DNA from: Xanthomonas translucens pv. translucens DSM 18974
Lineage (GTDB): Bacteria > Pseudomonadota > Gammaproteobacteria > Xanthomonadales > Xanthomonadaceae
Assembly: GCF_000331775.1 (NCBI RefSeq)
Contig: NZ_CAPJ01000488.1
Span: 1 to 8,431 of the forward strand
Direction of reading: 5' to 3'
DNA length: 8,431 bases
The notes beneath the pieces were generated by a model. The model saw nothing but the letters and a program-made list of their open reading frames with translations, searched no databases and was not told where the DNA came from. A program made the position numbers and the translations under genes. The number at the start of each line of letters is the position of its first letter. The stretch's first letter is position 1. Shown piece by piece: positions 8,082 through 8,431 of this stretch.

Positions 8082-8431
8082 ATGGATCCCATTCGTTCTC
8101 GCACGCCAATTCCTTCCCGCGAGCTTCTGGCCGGATCCCAACCGGATGGGGTCCAGCCGACTGCAGATCGGAGGGTGTCTCCGCCTGCTGGCAGCCCGCT
8201 GGATGGCTTGCCCGCTCGGCGGACGATGTCCCGGACCCAGCTGCCGTCGCCCCCTGCAAGCGTGCCTGCGTTCTCAGCGGGCAGCTTCAGCGACCTGTTA
8301 CGTCAGGTTGATTCGTCGCTTTTTGATGCATCGTTTTTTGATTCGATGCCTGCCTTCGGCGCTCATCATGCACAGGCGGCCACAGGCGAGTTGGATGAGG
8401 TGCAATCGGCTCTGCGTGCAGCCGATGACCC
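8082..8431 (+). CDS. TAL effector (AvrBs3/PthA family), N-terminal fragment cut by window edge
   Basis: The first 116 codons are present and open. The protein begins MDPIRSRTP and continues with QPDGVQPTADR, LPARRTMSRTQLPSPPA, FSAGSFSDLLRQ, and GELDEVQSALRAADD, which is unmistakably the type III secretion and translocation region of AvrBs3/PthA-family effectors. These proteins are injected into plant cells, enter the nucleus and bind host promoters through 34-residue repeats; the repeats, nuclear localisation signals and activation domain would lie beyond the window. Compared by memory with AvrBs3 and PthA, about 21 of 116 positions differ, so it is a divergent member. The ATG has AAAGAGG eight bases upstream. 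An ATG at 8075 is out of frame. Codon use is less GC-biased than in the chromosomal neighbours, fitting transfer in a mobile cassette. Family is certain; target and activity cannot be judged here. Confidence 0.95.
   Translation, partial: MDPIRSRTPIPSRELLAGSQPDGVQPTADRRVSPPAGSPLDGLPARRTMSRTQLPSPPASVPAFSAGSFSDLLRQVDSSLFDASFFDSMPAFGAHHAQAATGELDEVQSALRAADD

Noticed and set aside
7991..8311. 106-codon open frame overlapping the TAL effector start, plus a long antisense frame at 7951-8259
   Set aside because: Both are in other frames of the strongly conserved effector N-terminus and its leader and have no domain or start signal of their own.

Overview
The window is about 70% G+C across most of its length and looks like a Xanthomonas chromosome. 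Two things point there: a gammaproteobacterial housekeeping block ending in rpoD (sigma-70), and, at the right edge, the start of a transcription activator-like (TAL) effector gene of the AvrBs3/PthA family. The effector's N-terminus differs at many positions from the AvrBs3/PthA sequences I remember, so a lineage such as X. translucens is possible. The species is an inference, and no effector repeats lie inside the window.

Layout. Positions 1-1952, minus strand: a coupled pair of bacterial PH-domain (bPH2) membrane proteins of the YdbS/YdbT type. The second one runs off the left edge and appears frameshifted near position 34. Positions 2134-3258, minus: a GTP cyclohydrolase II (RibA) whose N-terminal domain looks like a decayed RibB. 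Positions 3259-3564: a gap shared by the divergent ribA and GNAT genes, containing a perfect 9-bp inverted repeat. Positions 3565-4086, plus: a YncA/Pat-type GNAT N-acetyltransferase, convergent with a lipid A-type acyltransferase (4102-5016, minus). Positions 5017-5237: a divergent gap with a GAGTCCC heptamer array just before dtd (5238-5678, plus). After a small hairpin region and an extended -10 promoter comes rpoD (5791-7650, plus), closed by a strong intrinsic terminator at 7674-7702.

From about 7789 the character of the DNA changes. A GGGGG-led sequence of about 38 bp resembling a Tn3-family terminal inverted repeat is followed by a stretch of about 40% G+C and then the TAL effector start at 8082. 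I read this as the left boundary of a mobile TAL effector cassette inserted directly downstream of the rpoD terminator.

Functionally the chromosomal part is ordinary: flavin precursor synthesis, membrane and envelope proteins, a small-molecule acetyltransferase, tRNA proofreading and the primary sigma factor. The accessory interest is the effector cassette, the apparent frameshift in the PH-domain protein, and the RibB relic fused to RibA. I found no CRISPR array, tRNA, rRNA or clearly novel multi-gene system.
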